Below are positions 40,546 to 49,276 of a stretch of DNA of 64,000 bases, piece by piece. Made by a program: the position numbers and the translations under genes. Below the pieces are notes generated by a model. It did no database searches and was not told the origin of the DNA. It worked only from the letters and a program-made list of their open reading frames with translations. Every line of letters starts with the position of its first letter. Within the stretch, counting starts at the first letter, position 1. This DNA comes from Bradyrhizobium sp. AZCC 2176 (lineage in GTDB: Bacteria; Pseudomonadota; Alphaproteobacteria; Rhizobiales; Xanthobacteraceae), in assembly GCF_036924645.1 (NCBI RefSeq), contig NZ_JAZHRX010000001.1:4057501-4121500 (forward strand), written 5' to 3'.

Positions 40546-43194
40546 TTAAACCCGCTCCACGAAACTATCGACCACCTTCTTTTCGCCGGCCTTTTCGAAT
40601 GCGATCGTCAGCTTGTTGCCGTCGATCTTCACCACGTTGCCGTAGCCGAATTTCTGGTGAAACACGCGGTCGTCGAGCGAGAATTCGGAAATGGTGCCGG
40701 TGGATTTCGCGACCAGTTCGCCCTCGATCACCATCGGGCCGCGCTTGTTGCGTGAGAAGCCGCCGCCTGAGAAGGCATCGCCGCGCGAGCCTGAAAATGA
40801 GGACTGGCTTTCCTCAAAGCCGCCGCGGGCCTGTCCGTTGCGGTTGCCCTGGCCGCGGTTGCGATTGGCCTGCGCGCGCTGCCAGCCCGGCGTGCTGTAG
40901 CTGGAGCCGAAGGATTCGACGTTGTCGAAGCGCGAGGGGCCGTAGCCGCCGCTGCCGCCCCAGCCGGAGCCGCCCTTGGACTCGGTGATCTCGACATTGG
41001 CTGCCGGCAATTCGTCGAGGAAGCGCGAGGGGATCGTGGTCGACCACGTGCCGTGGATGCGGCGGTTGGTGGCGAAATAGAGTTTGGCGCGGCGGCGCGC
41101 GCGGGTCAGGCCGACATGGGCGAGGCGGCGCTCTTCTTCGAGGCCGGCGCGGCCCTGTTCGTCGAGCGTGCGTTGGCTCGGGAACAGGCCTTCTTCCCAG
41201 CCGGGCAGGAACACATTGTCGAATTCGAGCCCCTTGGCCGAATGCAGCGTCATAAGCGAGACGGCTTCTTCCTCGGCGCCGCCGTCGCGGTCCATCACCA
41301 GCGAGATGTGTTCGAGGAAGCCTTGCAGGTTCTCGAACTCTTCCATCGAGCGCACCAGTTCCTTCAAGTTGTCCAGCCGGCCCGCGGCGTCGGCCGAGCG
41401 GTCCTTCTGCCACATCTCGGTATAGCCGCTTTCGTCGAGCACGATTTCGGCCAATTCCGTATGCGCGGTCACCTCGCGCTGCGCGCGCCAGCGGTCGAAT
41501 TGCGCGACGAGGTCGCGCAAGGACCCGCGCGCCTTCGGCTTCAACTCGTCGGTTTCGACCACGGCGCGCGCCGCTTCGAACAGGGGAATACGACGCTTGC
41601 GGGCGTGGTCGTGCAGCATCTGCACGGTGGCGTCGCCGAGTCCGCGCTTCGGTACGTTGATGATGCGCTCGAAGGCGAGATCGTCGGCCGGCGAATTGAT
41701 CGTGCGCAGATACGCCAACGCGTCGCGGATTTCGGCGCGCTCATAGAACCTGGGGCCGCCGATCACGCGATAGGGCAGGCCGAGCGTGACAAAACGATCT
41801 TCGAACTCGCGCATCTGGAACGAGGCGCGCACCAGGATCGCGACCTCGTTGAGGTTTTCACCCGCGCGCTGCAGCTCCTCGATCTCCTCGCCGATGGCGC
41901 GGGCTTCCTCTTCCGAATCCCAGGAGCCGGTCACCGTGACCTTCTCGCCGTCGACGTCCTCGGTGCGCAATGTCTTGCCGAGGCGGCCTTCGTTATGCGC
42001 AATCAGATGCGAGGCGGCGGCGAGAATGTGTCCGGTAGAGCGGTAATTGCGTTCGAGGCGGATGACCTTTGCGCCGGGAAAATCGTGCTCGAAGCGCAGG
42101 ATGTTGTCGACCTCCGCGCCGCGCCAGCCATAGATCGACTGGTCGTCGTCGCCGACGCAGCAGATGTTTTTGGGGGGCGAGGAGGGAGACGCAGCCGCCG
42201 TCATTCCGGGATGCGCTGAAAGCGCAGACCCGGAATCTCGAGCTGAGTCCTCTTTATCTCCAGATTCCGGGTTCACGCCTTCGGCGTGCCCCGGAATGAC
42301 GGGGGAGTCGGTGCGCCCTGGAATGACGGGGGTATCGATGCGCCCCGGAATGATCGCCGAAAGCGGCACTCCCGGCCGCGACGGCGCCTGCGACAGCAGC
42401 CGCAGCCAGAGATACTGCGCGACGTTGGTGTCCTGATATTCGTCGACCAGAATGAACTTGAACCGGCTCTGGTACTGCCGCAGCACATCGGGGTTTTCGC
42501 GGAACAGCCGGATGTTCTCCAGCAAGAGATCGCCGAAATCGGCGGCGTTGAGAATCTTCAGCCGCTCCTGATAGCTGGCGTAGAGCTTGCCGCCCTTGCC
42601 GTTGCCGAACATCGCGGCTTCGCCTGATGGCACCTGGCCGGGCGCCAGCCCGCGGTTCTTCCAGCCGTCGATCAATCCGGCCAGCATGCGCGCGGGCCAG
42701 CGCTTGTCGTCGATGTTCTCGGCCTGCAGCAATTGCTTCAAGAGCCGCACCTGGTCGTCGACGTCGAGCACGGTGAAATTGGATTTGAGCTGCACCAGTT
42801 CGGCATGAATGCGCAGGATACGCCCGCCGATCGAGTGGAAGGTACCGAGCCACGGCATGCCCTCCACGGCCTGGCCGAGCATCTGGCCGAGCCGCAGCTT
42901 CATCTCGCGCGCGGCCTTGTTGGTGAAGGTCACCGAGAGGATTTCGTGCGGCCGCGCGCGGCCCTGGCTCAGGATGTGGGCGATGCGCGTGGTCAGCACC
43001 CGCGTCTTGCCGGTGCCGGCGCCGGCCAGCACCAGGACCGGCCCATCCAGCGTCACGACGGCTTCGCGCTGCTCCGGATTGAGGCCGTTCAGATATTGCG
43101 GACCGGCCGCGGCCCGCGCACGCGCAGCGATGCCGCCAGCCGCAGGCTGGTGCTCGGGGACGCCGTGATGGGGCAGTTTGCTCGGCTCGGTCAT
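40546..43194 (-). CDS. uvrD: UvrD/PcrA/Rep-family ATP-dependent DNA helicase with an in-frame repeat-derived insert
   Basis: 882 aa superfamily 1 helicase that unwinds DNA in excision and mismatch repair. Walker A GAGTGKT is at 58-64, DEYQDTN at 251-257 and GDDDQSIYGWRGA soon after 335; VGLTRARR and a Gly/Ser/Asn-rich tail follow, ending in the Tudor-like DDRVFHQKFGYGNVV. Residues about 280-332 (IIPGRIDTPVIPGR...HPGMTAA) are translated class A repeat DNA placed between motifs II and III. The start at 43194 (MTEPSKLPHHG) begins the recognisable protein; the longer frame is read-through. Confidence 0.94.
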   Translation of the reverse strand: MTEPSKLPHHGVPEHQPAAGGIAARARAAAGPQYLNGLNPEQREAVVTLDGPVLVLAGAGTGKTRVLTTRIAHILSQGRARPHEILSVTFTNKAAREMKLRLGQMLGQAVEGMPWLGTFHSIGGRILRIHAELVQLKSNFTVLDVDDQVRLLKQLLQAENIDDKRWPARMLAGLIDGWKNRGLAPGQVPSGEAAMFGNGKGGKLYASYQERLKILNAADFGDLLLENIRLFRENPDVLRQYQSRFKFILVDEYQDTNVAQYLWLRLLSQAPSRPGVPLSAIIPGRIDTPVIPGRTDSPVIPGHAEGVNPESGDKEDSARDSGSALSAHPGMTAAASPSSPPKNICCVGDDDQSIYGWRGAEVDNILRFEHDFPGAKVIRLERNYRSTGHILAAASHLIAHNEGRLGKTLRTEDVDGEKVTVTGSWDSEEEARAIGEEIEELQRAGENLNEVAILVRASFQMREFEDRFVTLGLPYRVIGGPRFYERAEIRDALAYLRTINSPADDLAFERIINVPKRGLGDATVQMLHDHARKRRIPLFEAARAVVETDELKPKARGSLRDLVAQFDRWRAQREVTAHTELAEIVLDESGYTEMWQKDRSADAAGRLDNLKELVRSMEEFENLQGFLEHISLVMDRDGGAEEEAVSLMTLHSAKGLEFDNVFLPGWEEGLFPSQRTLDEQGRAGLEEERRLAHVGLTRARRRAKLYFATNRRIHGTWSTTIPSRFLDELPAANVEITESKGGSGWGGSGGYGPSRFDNVESFGSSYSTPGWQRAQANRNRGQGNRNGQARGGFEESQSSFSGSRGDAFSGGGFSRNKRGPMVIEGELVAKSTGTISEFSLDDRVFHQKFGYGNVVKIDGNKLTIAFEKAGEKKVVDSFVERV
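42199..42356. repeat. Class A palindromic repeat, copy 5, inside uvrD
   Basis: GTCATTCCGGGATGCGCTG at 42199 pairs with GCCCCGGAATGAC ending at 42300. Two further partial right ends follow: GTGCGCCCTGGAATGACGGG (42311-42330) and GATGCGCCCCGGAATGATC (42338-42356). The whole block is in frame with uvrD on the other strand and contains no stop codon in that frame. Confidence 0.9.
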
Positions 43195-43483
43195 GCTCGA
43201 ATCGTGTTGGCCCCACGATGGCACTGTGAGGCGGTAAAGGGGAGCCTTCTTAGCAGGGATTGAGGGCCATATAGGGCCTCGCCGGCCGTTTTGACAGGTT
43301 TTCTGCGATCGCTTTTGCGGGCCGGATATCAGGACCCCGCTGCGATTTTGTTCCGCCGCAATCGTCAAATTTCGCGATTTTGCGGCCCGGAACCATCATT
43401 CCCGGGCCGGATTGGTCCTGCAGGCGATGGGCGATGCGTCAGCCGCCGCCATCGCGAGAGCAACAGCCAATCGAGGTCGTGTC

Positions 43484-43657
43484 ATGCTGAGCTGGGTCGT
43501 TACGTTTCTGATCATTGCGTTGATCGCGGGTGTTCTGGGCTTTGGCGGCATCGCCGGTGCGTCTGTCGAAATCGCCAAAGCGATCTTCTTTATTGCCGTG
43601 ATTCTGTTTCTGATCTCGGCCGTAGTTGGACTGGTGCGCGGACGCAGCAACGTCTAG
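43484..43657 (+). CDS. DUF1328 small membrane protein (YtjA family)
   Basis: 57 aa: [20 protein letters not shown] is the first hydrophobic helix and [20 protein letters not shown] the second, with GGIAGASVE between them, the DUF1328 pattern. Predicted inner-membrane protein of unknown role. The start at 43484 has GAGG about 8 bases upstream; the frame is open back to 43412 but without similarity. It is convergent with the thioesterase gene, 12 bases from its stop. Confidence 0.88.
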   Translation: MLSWVVTFLIIALIAGVLGFGGIAGASVEIAKAIFFIAVILFLISAVVGLVRGRSNV

Positions 43658-43669
43658 CGACCGGAATGG

Positions 43670-44197
43670 CTATCCCGAAGGCATCGCCACCTTGCGGCCG
43701 ATGCCTTCGGGCCGCGGCACGGCGGCATGCTTGTCCACCACCGCCTGGATGCGGGCGCGAATGTCCGGCGGGAAGGGCGCAACCTTCCGCGCCTTCATGT
43801 CCATGTGGAGCGTCATGTTTTCCGAGGTGGCGGAGAGCCAGCCTTCGGTCGCGTGCCGCAGTTCCTCGAACGTATGCAGCCGCTTCTCGTCATGACCTAA
43901 CAAATAAACCGAAATCTGAACGGGATCGCCGAGGTGAATCTCGCGTATGTAGCGTACATGGCATTCGGCGGTGAAGGTCGAGCAGTGGCGTTCCTTCATG
44001 TAGGCCGGCCCGATCCCGAGCTGCAGCCACATTTCGTCGATCGCGCGGTCCATCATGACGTTGTAATAGGCCATGTTGAGGTGGCCGTTATAGTCGATCC
44101 ATTGCGGCTCGATCTGCATCACCGACGATAGGAACGGGGCGGGCGGCAGGCGCATCGTCTTCAGGCGGTCGCCGGCGGCGGCAGCGGTCGTCATCAT
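43670..44197 (-). CDS. Acyl-CoA thioesterase, hotdog fold (YbgC/4HBT-like)
   Basis: 175 aa single-hotdog protein. WIDYNGHLNMAYYNVMMDRA holds the conserved Asp and the GHLNMA segment at the substrate site of 4-hydroxybenzoyl-CoA-type thioesterases, and TAECHVRYIREIHLGD is the second strand pair. It likely hydrolyses an acyl-CoA thioester; the acyl group is not predictable. The start at 44197 (tandem ATG ATG) follows AAAGGGA. It is divergent from the GlcD-type oxidase gene 80 bases away. Confidence 0.85.
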   Translation of the reverse strand: MMTTAAAAGDRLKTMRLPPAPFLSSVMQIEPQWIDYNGHLNMAYYNVMMDRAIDEMWLQLGIGPAYMKERHCSTFTAECHVRYIREIHLGDPVQISVYLLGHDEKRLHTFEELRHATEGWLSATSENMTLHMDMKARKVAPFPPDIRARIQAVVDKHAAVPRPEGIGRKVAMPSG

Positions 44198-44277
44198 CCA
44201 TCCCTTTGTTTTTGCGGGTCTCTTGACCCCCCTTATATCCTTTGCCACGGTCCGCTCAAATCCGGGAGGAATTTAGC

Positions 44278-45696
44278 GTGGCGACGACGATATCAGGTAG
44301 TGTGAAGCGGCCGGAGCCGCAGGGGCTGGCAAGCGCGGTCGAGGCGCTCGCGGCGCGATTCGGCAACCGGCTGATCACCTCGCAGGCGGTGCGCGAGCAG
44401 CACGCCCATACCACCACTTGGCTGCCGACGCAGCCGCCCGACGCGGTGGTGATGGCGCAGGAAGCCCAGGACATCCAGGACGTGGTACGGATCTGCGCCA
44501 AACACAGCGTTCCCGTGATTGCCTTCGGCACCGGCACGTCGCTCGAGGGCCAGGTCAACGCGCCGGCCGGCGGCGTGTGCATCGACCTGCGCGACATGAA
44601 CCGGATCCTCGAAGTCCATGCCGAGGATCTGGATTGCGTGATCCAGCCCGGCGTCACCCGCAAGGCGCTGAACGAGCATCTGCGCGACCAGGGATTGTTC
44701 TTCCCGATCGATCCCGGTGCCGACGCGTCGCTGGGCGGCATGGCTTCGACGCGCGCCTCCGGGACCAATGCGGTGCGCTACGGCACCATGCGCGACAACG
44801 TGCTGGCGCTCAAAGTGGTGCGCGGCGACGGCGACATCATCACAACCGGCACGCGGGCGAAGAAATCCGCGGCCGGCTACGATCTGACGCATCTGTTCGT
44901 CGGCGCCGAAGGCACGCTGGGCATCATCTCCGAACTCACCATCAAGCTGCGCGGTATCCCCGAGACGATCGCGGCCGCCGCCTGTTCGTTCGAAACTGTG
45001 CGCGGCGCCTGTCAGGCGACGATCCTTGCCATTCAGACCGGCATTCCGCTCGCGCGGATCGAACTGCTCAACGCCGAGCAGGTTCGCGCCTGCAATGCCT
45101 ATTCGAAGCTGACCTTGCCGGAGACGCCGCTGCTGCTTCTGGAATTTCATGGCAGCGAGGTCGAAGTGGCCGAGCAGTCGAGGAATTTCAGCGAGATTGC
45201 CAGGGAATGCGGCGGCGGCGATTTCACCTGGACCACCAAGCCGGAGGACCGCACCAAGCTGTGGCAGGCGCGGCATGACGCCTATTGGTCGGTGAAGGCG
45301 CTGCGTCCCGGCGCAGGCGTGGTGGCGACCGATGTCTGCGTGCCGATCTCACGGCTGGCCGATTGCGTCACCGAGACCGAGGACGATCTGAAACGGCTCA
45401 ATTTGCTGTCGCCGATCGTCGGCCATGTCGGCGACGGCAACTTCCACTGTTCGCTGGTCTGCGACGTCGACAATACCGAAGAAATGGCGCGCGGCGAGGA
45501 CTTCATGCACCGCCTCGTCGAGCGGGCTCAGGCGATGGGCGGCACCTGCACCGGCGAGCACGGCATCGGGCAGGGCAAGCAGAAATACCTCGAGGCCGAA
45601 CTCGGCCCCGAGGCGATCGACGCCATGCGCGCGCTGAAGCAGGCGCTCGATCCGCAGAACATTTTCAACCCTGGCAAGATCGTGCCGGTGAACTAG
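44278..45696 (+). CDS. FAD-linked oxidase, GlcD/D-lactate dehydrogenase type
   Basis: 472 aa flavoprotein of the VAO/PCMH family. The FAD domain has VIAFGTGTSLEGQVNAP and PIDPGADASLGGMASTRASGTNA. The C-terminal cap ends GHVGDGNFHCS and GTCTGEHGIGQGKQKYL, typical of D-2-hydroxyacid (D-lactate, glycolate) dehydrogenases. The GTG at 44278 is chosen because GGGAGGA precedes it at 7 bases. No GlcE or GlcF subunit gene follows, so a single-subunit D-lactate dehydrogenase (cytochrome) is more likely than glycolate oxidase. Confidence 0.9.
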   Translation: MATTISGSVKRPEPQGLASAVEALAARFGNRLITSQAVREQHAHTTTWLPTQPPDAVVMAQEAQDIQDVVRICAKHSVPVIAFGTGTSLEGQVNAPAGGVCIDLRDMNRILEVHAEDLDCVIQPGVTRKALNEHLRDQGLFFPIDPGADASLGGMASTRASGTNAVRYGTMRDNVLALKVVRGDGDIITTGTRAKKSAAGYDLTHLFVGAEGTLGIISELTIKLRGIPETIAAAACSFETVRGACQATILAIQTGIPLARIELLNAEQVRACNAYSKLTLPETPLLLLEFHGSEVEVAEQSRNFSEIARECGGGDFTWTTKPEDRTKLWQARHDAYWSVKALRPGAGVVATDVCVPISRLADCVTETEDDLKRLNLLSPIVGHVGDGNFHCSLVCDVDNTEEMARGEDFMHRLVERAQAMGGTCTGEHGIGQGKQKYLEAELGPEAIDAMRALKQALDPQNIFNPGKIVPVN

Positions 45697-45926
45697 ACGC
45701 CCAGCGCCTGCCACCTTCGCGCTGAAACCGCTGGTGGTGGGCGCGGACCTGCAACGACGTTGTTCGCTCAAGGGTTGTATATTGTGGCGGCCGTCGCAGT
45801 TTGGTTCCAAACATAGCCCTGTTTCAACACGACGCCGCCAGAGTTAAACATTGTCGCGCCCGAACTGCCCTCTTCTGCTTGTTCCCGCAACATGTGTTGC
45901 GTGTACGTGCGTGATGAGGTGCGTTG

Positions 45927-46625
45927 ATGCGTTTTGTTCTTTGGGGGATTGTTGCCGCTTGTGGCTTTTTACTGGCAGGACCGGCGGCGAAGGCCGCCGA
46001 AATCCGTATTCCGGACTTGCCTTCGCCTCACTATAACTGGACCGGATTCTATGCGGGCGTTTACGGCGGCGGAGCGTATGCGGCGTGGGCCGCCGATTAC
46101 TGCCGAAATGGTGCTTGCCGTCATACGGAGGGGCAGGCGGGCGGCTTCGCCGCCGGCGTCTATGGCGGCTACAACTATCAGTTCGCCAACCGCTTTGTGA
46201 TCGGTGGCGAATTCGATTGGGGCAAGTCCACCTCGTCACAGGACGAGCATGTCTTTGGCGACGGCGCGTTGCTGTCGAAGTTCGGCGCATTCGGCTCCGC
46301 CCGCCTGCGCGCAGGCTATGCGTTCGACCGCCTGCTGGCGTTTGGTGCGGTCGGTGTCGGCGTGGCCAGCATCAGCAACGGCTATCGCTATACGGTTCAG
46401 AAGGGTTGTGACACCGTGGAGCAGGTTGTCTGGGACGGACAGGTCAAGGCCGGGCTGATAGCGGGCGGCGGCGTCGAGTATGCTTTCACCAAGCATTTCG
46501 TCGGGCGCGGTGAATATCTCTACGCTAACTATGGCAGCGTTACGCTATCCAGCCGGGACCGCATCCGGACTGAATTCCGCAACGAGATGCATCTTGTGCG
46601 CGTGGGCGCCAGCTACCGGTTCTGA
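45927..46625 (+). CDS. Outer membrane beta-barrel protein (Omp25/OmpW-like porin family)
   Basis: 232 aa with a signal peptide (MRFVLWGIVAACGFLLAGPAAKA) and a start of mature chain typical of rhizobial outer-membrane beta-barrels: NWTGFYAGVYGGGAYAAW. Alternating hydrophobic and polar strands follow, with GGFAAGVYGGYNYQF, and the C-terminal strand ends VRVGASYRF, the aromatic terminus used for outer-membrane insertion. Two Cys in each of two loops are present. An in-frame TTG one codon before the ATG is ignored. Confidence 0.9.
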   Translation: MRFVLWGIVAACGFLLAGPAAKAAEIRIPDLPSPHYNWTGFYAGVYGGGAYAAWAADYCRNGACRHTEGQAGGFAAGVYGGYNYQFANRFVIGGEFDWGKSTSSQDEHVFGDGALLSKFGAFGSARLRAGYAFDRLLAFGAVGVGVASISNGYRYTVQKGCDTVEQVVWDGQVKAGLIAGGGVEYAFTKHFVGRGEYLYANYGSVTLSSRDRIRTEFRNEMHLVRVGASYRF

Positions 46626-46698
46626 AACTTCGTTCGGGATTACTTCGTTCGGGATGGTCCGGCGGCGATTGGCTGCCGGATCATGCTTCTCAGGCGCC

Positions 46699-47688
46699 TT
46701 AGGAGGAATGCGGCGCGGTGATCGCCTTGCGGATCGCCGCGAGCGGCGCGGTGTCGTCGAATTCGATATCTTCGCCAACCCGCTTCAATCCGAGATCGCG
46801 CCACAGCGCAGCAAGATCCGGTATCACCGGCCTCGGTCCCATTTCATTGTGGAGACGGGTCAGCACATCGACGCCGACGGCCTTGTCGGCGGTTGCGAGA
46901 ATGCGCTCGATCGACCAGTCCTGCTCATGACTGCCGCCGGCGGCGAGCACGCCGCGCATCGCGTCCTGCAAGCCGAGGCGATTATTGGTGGCTTTGCGGA
47001 TTTCGATATCGGCCAGCAGGCAGAACATTGCGCCGCCCCAGTATTTGCGACCCCAGGTGGGCGTGTTGTCGAGGCCCTGGTCGCCGGCCTGCGGCAGACC
47101 TTTCGGCATGTCGCGCATCATCGCCTGCCAGATTTCCCGCGCCGGGAGGTCTCCGGCCTGCACCCGCGCGACCGGCTCGACATAGACGGCCAGTCCCTCC
47201 GACAGCCACGCGTAGCGATCGGGCATATCGGGCAGGGCAGTATGCACCATCTCGTGCACCATCACCCAGTCGCGCCGCAAAACATCCTCGGTGGAATCGC
47301 GGCCGAGCGGAATGCGAATGGCGGCGCCGCGATAGCCCCACGTCGTGCCGCCGCGAATGCGCGCGCCATCGACGGGCACCAGCAAGAGCCGCAGCGAGGT
47401 GACGGGAAACCGCCCGTAATAGGTCGTGATGGCCCGGGCGCACATCCTGATCCAGTCGAGCAGTTTTTCTTTTGGCAGCGTGATCTCGCCCGGCGCGAAC
47501 GCGACGTGGATGGTGCCGCCGGGCACTTCAAGGTCGGTCCTGGGCAGCCGGTCGAACGCATCGTAGGGCATGCGGTTGCCGCGCATATAGTCCGATTGCG
47601 CGTCGGCGCGGAACGATAGCGCGCTTGCCAGCATCGCGGCGACGACGGCTACGGTAACGGTCCAGCGAAAGGCGCCGGCGGCTTTCAT
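46699..47688 (-). CDS. Secreted gluzincin-like metallopeptidase homologue (HEMVH)
   Basis: 329 aa. A signal peptide (about 1-30, AFRWTVTVAVVAAMLASALS) precedes a peptidase-like domain with MVHEMVHTALPD, a HExxH zinc motif, and RYAWLSEGLAVYVEP about 20 residues later supplying the third ligand Glu (gluzincin spacing). The family assignment is by motif only. Its start codon overlaps the creatininase-like stop by 4 bases (ATGA), so it is the last gene of the bufferin operon. Periplasmic; a role in peptide maturation or release is possible but not shown. Confidence 0.75.
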   Translation of the reverse strand: MKAAGAFRWTVTVAVVAAMLASALSFRADAQSDYMRGNRMPYDAFDRLPRTDLEVPGGTIHVAFAPGEITLPKEKLLDWIRMCARAITTYYGRFPVTSLRLLLVPVDGARIRGGTTWGYRGAAIRIPLGRDSTEDVLRRDWVMVHEMVHTALPDMPDRYAWLSEGLAVYVEPVARVQAGDLPAREIWQAMMRDMPKGLPQAGDQGLDNTPTWGRKYWGGAMFCLLADIEIRKATNNRLGLQDAMRGVLAAGGSHEQDWSIERILATADKAVGVDVLTRLHNEMGPRPVIPDLAALWRDLGLKRVGEDIEFDDTAPLAAIRKAITAPHSS

Positions 47689-48491
47689 CGCAGCACGCCT
47701 TGGACCGCGGCCGACCGGTGCTCGCCAGGGCCTTGCGAGATGAACGCGGCGGCCTGTTCGTGGAGGTCGTCAAGCATGGCGGCGAGCAAGGCTTCGCCCT
47801 TGGCCGCTGTCGCCCGTGTCGGATCGCCATAGCTACCGGAGCGGCTGTAATTCGGCGAATTCGGATCCGACGGCGTCAACGCGCCCGGCATCGCCTGTTT
47901 CAGGTCGGGGCTGGCTTCGGCGCGCGCCATGTCGACCAGATGCGGCGCCAGCGCCAGCATCAGCGACGTTTCCAGTTCGTCGGCATGGCTGCCATGGCTC
48001 TGCTCGGCCAATTGCCTGGCCACGCGGGGATAGCGCGGACCTTCGTGGATCCACAAATGCTTGACCCGCTCGCTCGCGAGGCGCGTCAGGGCGCGGTCGA
48101 CCGGCGCCAACGTGCTGATCCCGGTATTGAGCACGAGCAGCTTTAGGCATCCGCTGGCGAGAATTTGTCCCGCAACCTCGCGCACGAGCGCCTCGAAGGT
48201 CGAAATCGACAGGCTGCTGCTGCCGGCATACTCGACGAAGGCGGGGTAGTGGCCGTAGGTCAGCGTCGGCCAGATTAGCGCGTCGATTTTTTCCGCCATC
48301 CGGCCGGCCAGCCATTCGGCCTGAATGCGGTCGGTATTGAGGGGGAGGTGGAAGCCGTGCTGCTTGGCCGCGGCGCCGATCGGCAATATTGCCACCGCGC
48401 CATCACCGATCCGCCGCGCGACTTCGTCCCAATGCATGCGCTCGATGAAATGGCGATCGGTGTCGGTTTCCATTCCCCGGGCGCCCCTCAT
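47685..48491 (-). CDS. Creatininase-family protein with missing metal ligands
   Basis: 268 aa. The N-terminal IPIGAAAKQHGFHLPLNTD and late HADELETSLMLALAPH place it in the creatininase/MftE amidohydrolase family. In creatininase the metal ligands are Glu, His and Asp of EQHG(x)HLP(x)xxD and His and Glu of NGHYEN. Here the first Glu is Lys, and NGHYEN is replaced by NTGIST, so only His and Asp remain. The start at 48491 overlaps the bufC stop (TAATG); an ATG six codons in has GGGGA directly upstream. Confidence 0.8.
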   Translation of the reverse strand: MRGARGMETDTDRHFIERMHWDEVARRIGDGAVAILPIGAAAKQHGFHLPLNTDRIQAEWLAGRMAEKIDALIWPTLTYGHYPAFVEYAGSSSLSISTFEALVREVAGQILASGCLKLLVLNTGISTLAPVDRALTRLASERVKHLWIHEGPRYPRVARQLAEQSHGSHADELETSLMLALAPHLVDMARAEASPDLKQAMPGALTPSDPNSPNYSRSGSYGDPTRATAAKGEALLAAMLDDLHEQAAAFISQGPGEHRSAAVQGVLR

Positions 48492-49276
48492 TATGAGCCG
48501 ACGGAAACATCCGTCAAAAGTCCTGCGGTGATCCAGCCGTGCAGATAACCCGCACCGCGGCCCGCCGCGCTGTCGGGGTCGTCATAGGTAGCCAGCATTT
48601 CGCAGAGCACGCCGAACGGAATGCCGTTCGCGGCCTCGTCCCACATCATCGCTTCCTCCGCCGGAAGCTCGCGGAACATCGGCGTGACGTCCTGGCGCCA
48701 GATCAGCAGATGCGCGGGCTGCTCCAGCCCGGTCGCATCCGGCGGCGCTTCATCGTTCTTGAGCGCAAGCCAGATCGCCGCCGCATTGGTCGCAAGCTCA
48801 AGCCTGGATGCACTGGGATGCGGCCGGAATCGGAGGCCCGACCAGGCGTCGGGCGCAAAGCCCGCCATCTCGGTCAGCTCGACGACCTTGCCTTCCGCGG
48901 CGTCGAAGGCGTCGTTGAGCGCCTTTTCGAGGGCGGCGAGATCGGACAGCTCGGGATGCTCGCGGTAGGGGGCGGTCGATTTCAGGAACTCCGGCAGGCC
49001 TTGCGAGAACCAGCGCAGGTTCGGATGGCTGGACGGGCGCGCCTTGACGTAGGCGTGGCCCATCTCGTCGAACATCTCGTCGCCGAGATAAAGATGCAGC
49101 AGCTCATGGTCGTTGCGCATGGCTTCGACCAGCCGCGAACCATAGGCATAGCGATAGACGCCGAACAACACCTCGCGCTTCTCTTGCGGGCTATCGAGGA
49201 TTTCAGCCAGCACTGTATCGTCGCCATCAAGAATGCCGCGCTGAAACTCGGCCTGCTGTCGCGCGAAGTCACTCAT
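48491..49276 (-). CDS. bufC: DUF2063 protein, bufferin partner (BufC-like)
   Basis: 261 aa. The N-terminal MSDFARQQAEFQRGIL and GVYRYAYGSRLVEAMRNDHELLHLYLG match the DUF2063 DNA-binding-like/RRE domain that brings precursor peptides to MNIO enzymes. The C-terminal half is a second alpha-helical domain. The start overlaps the BufB-like stop by 8 bases (ATGAGTGA), showing tight coupling. The function as precursor-binding partner is established for related pairs; here it is inferred from synteny. Confidence 0.88.
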   Translation of the reverse strand: MSDFARQQAEFQRGILDGDDTVLAEILDSPQEKREVLFGVYRYAYGSRLVEAMRNDHELLHLYLGDEMFDEMGHAYVKARPSSHPNLRWFSQGLPEFLKSTAPYREHPELSDLAALEKALNDAFDAAEGKVVELTEMAGFAPDAWSGLRFRPHPSASRLELATNAAAIWLALKNDEAPPDATGLEQPAHLLIWRQDVTPMFRELPAEEAMMWDEAANGIPFGVLCEMLATYDDPDSAAGRGAGYLHGWITAGLLTDVSVGS

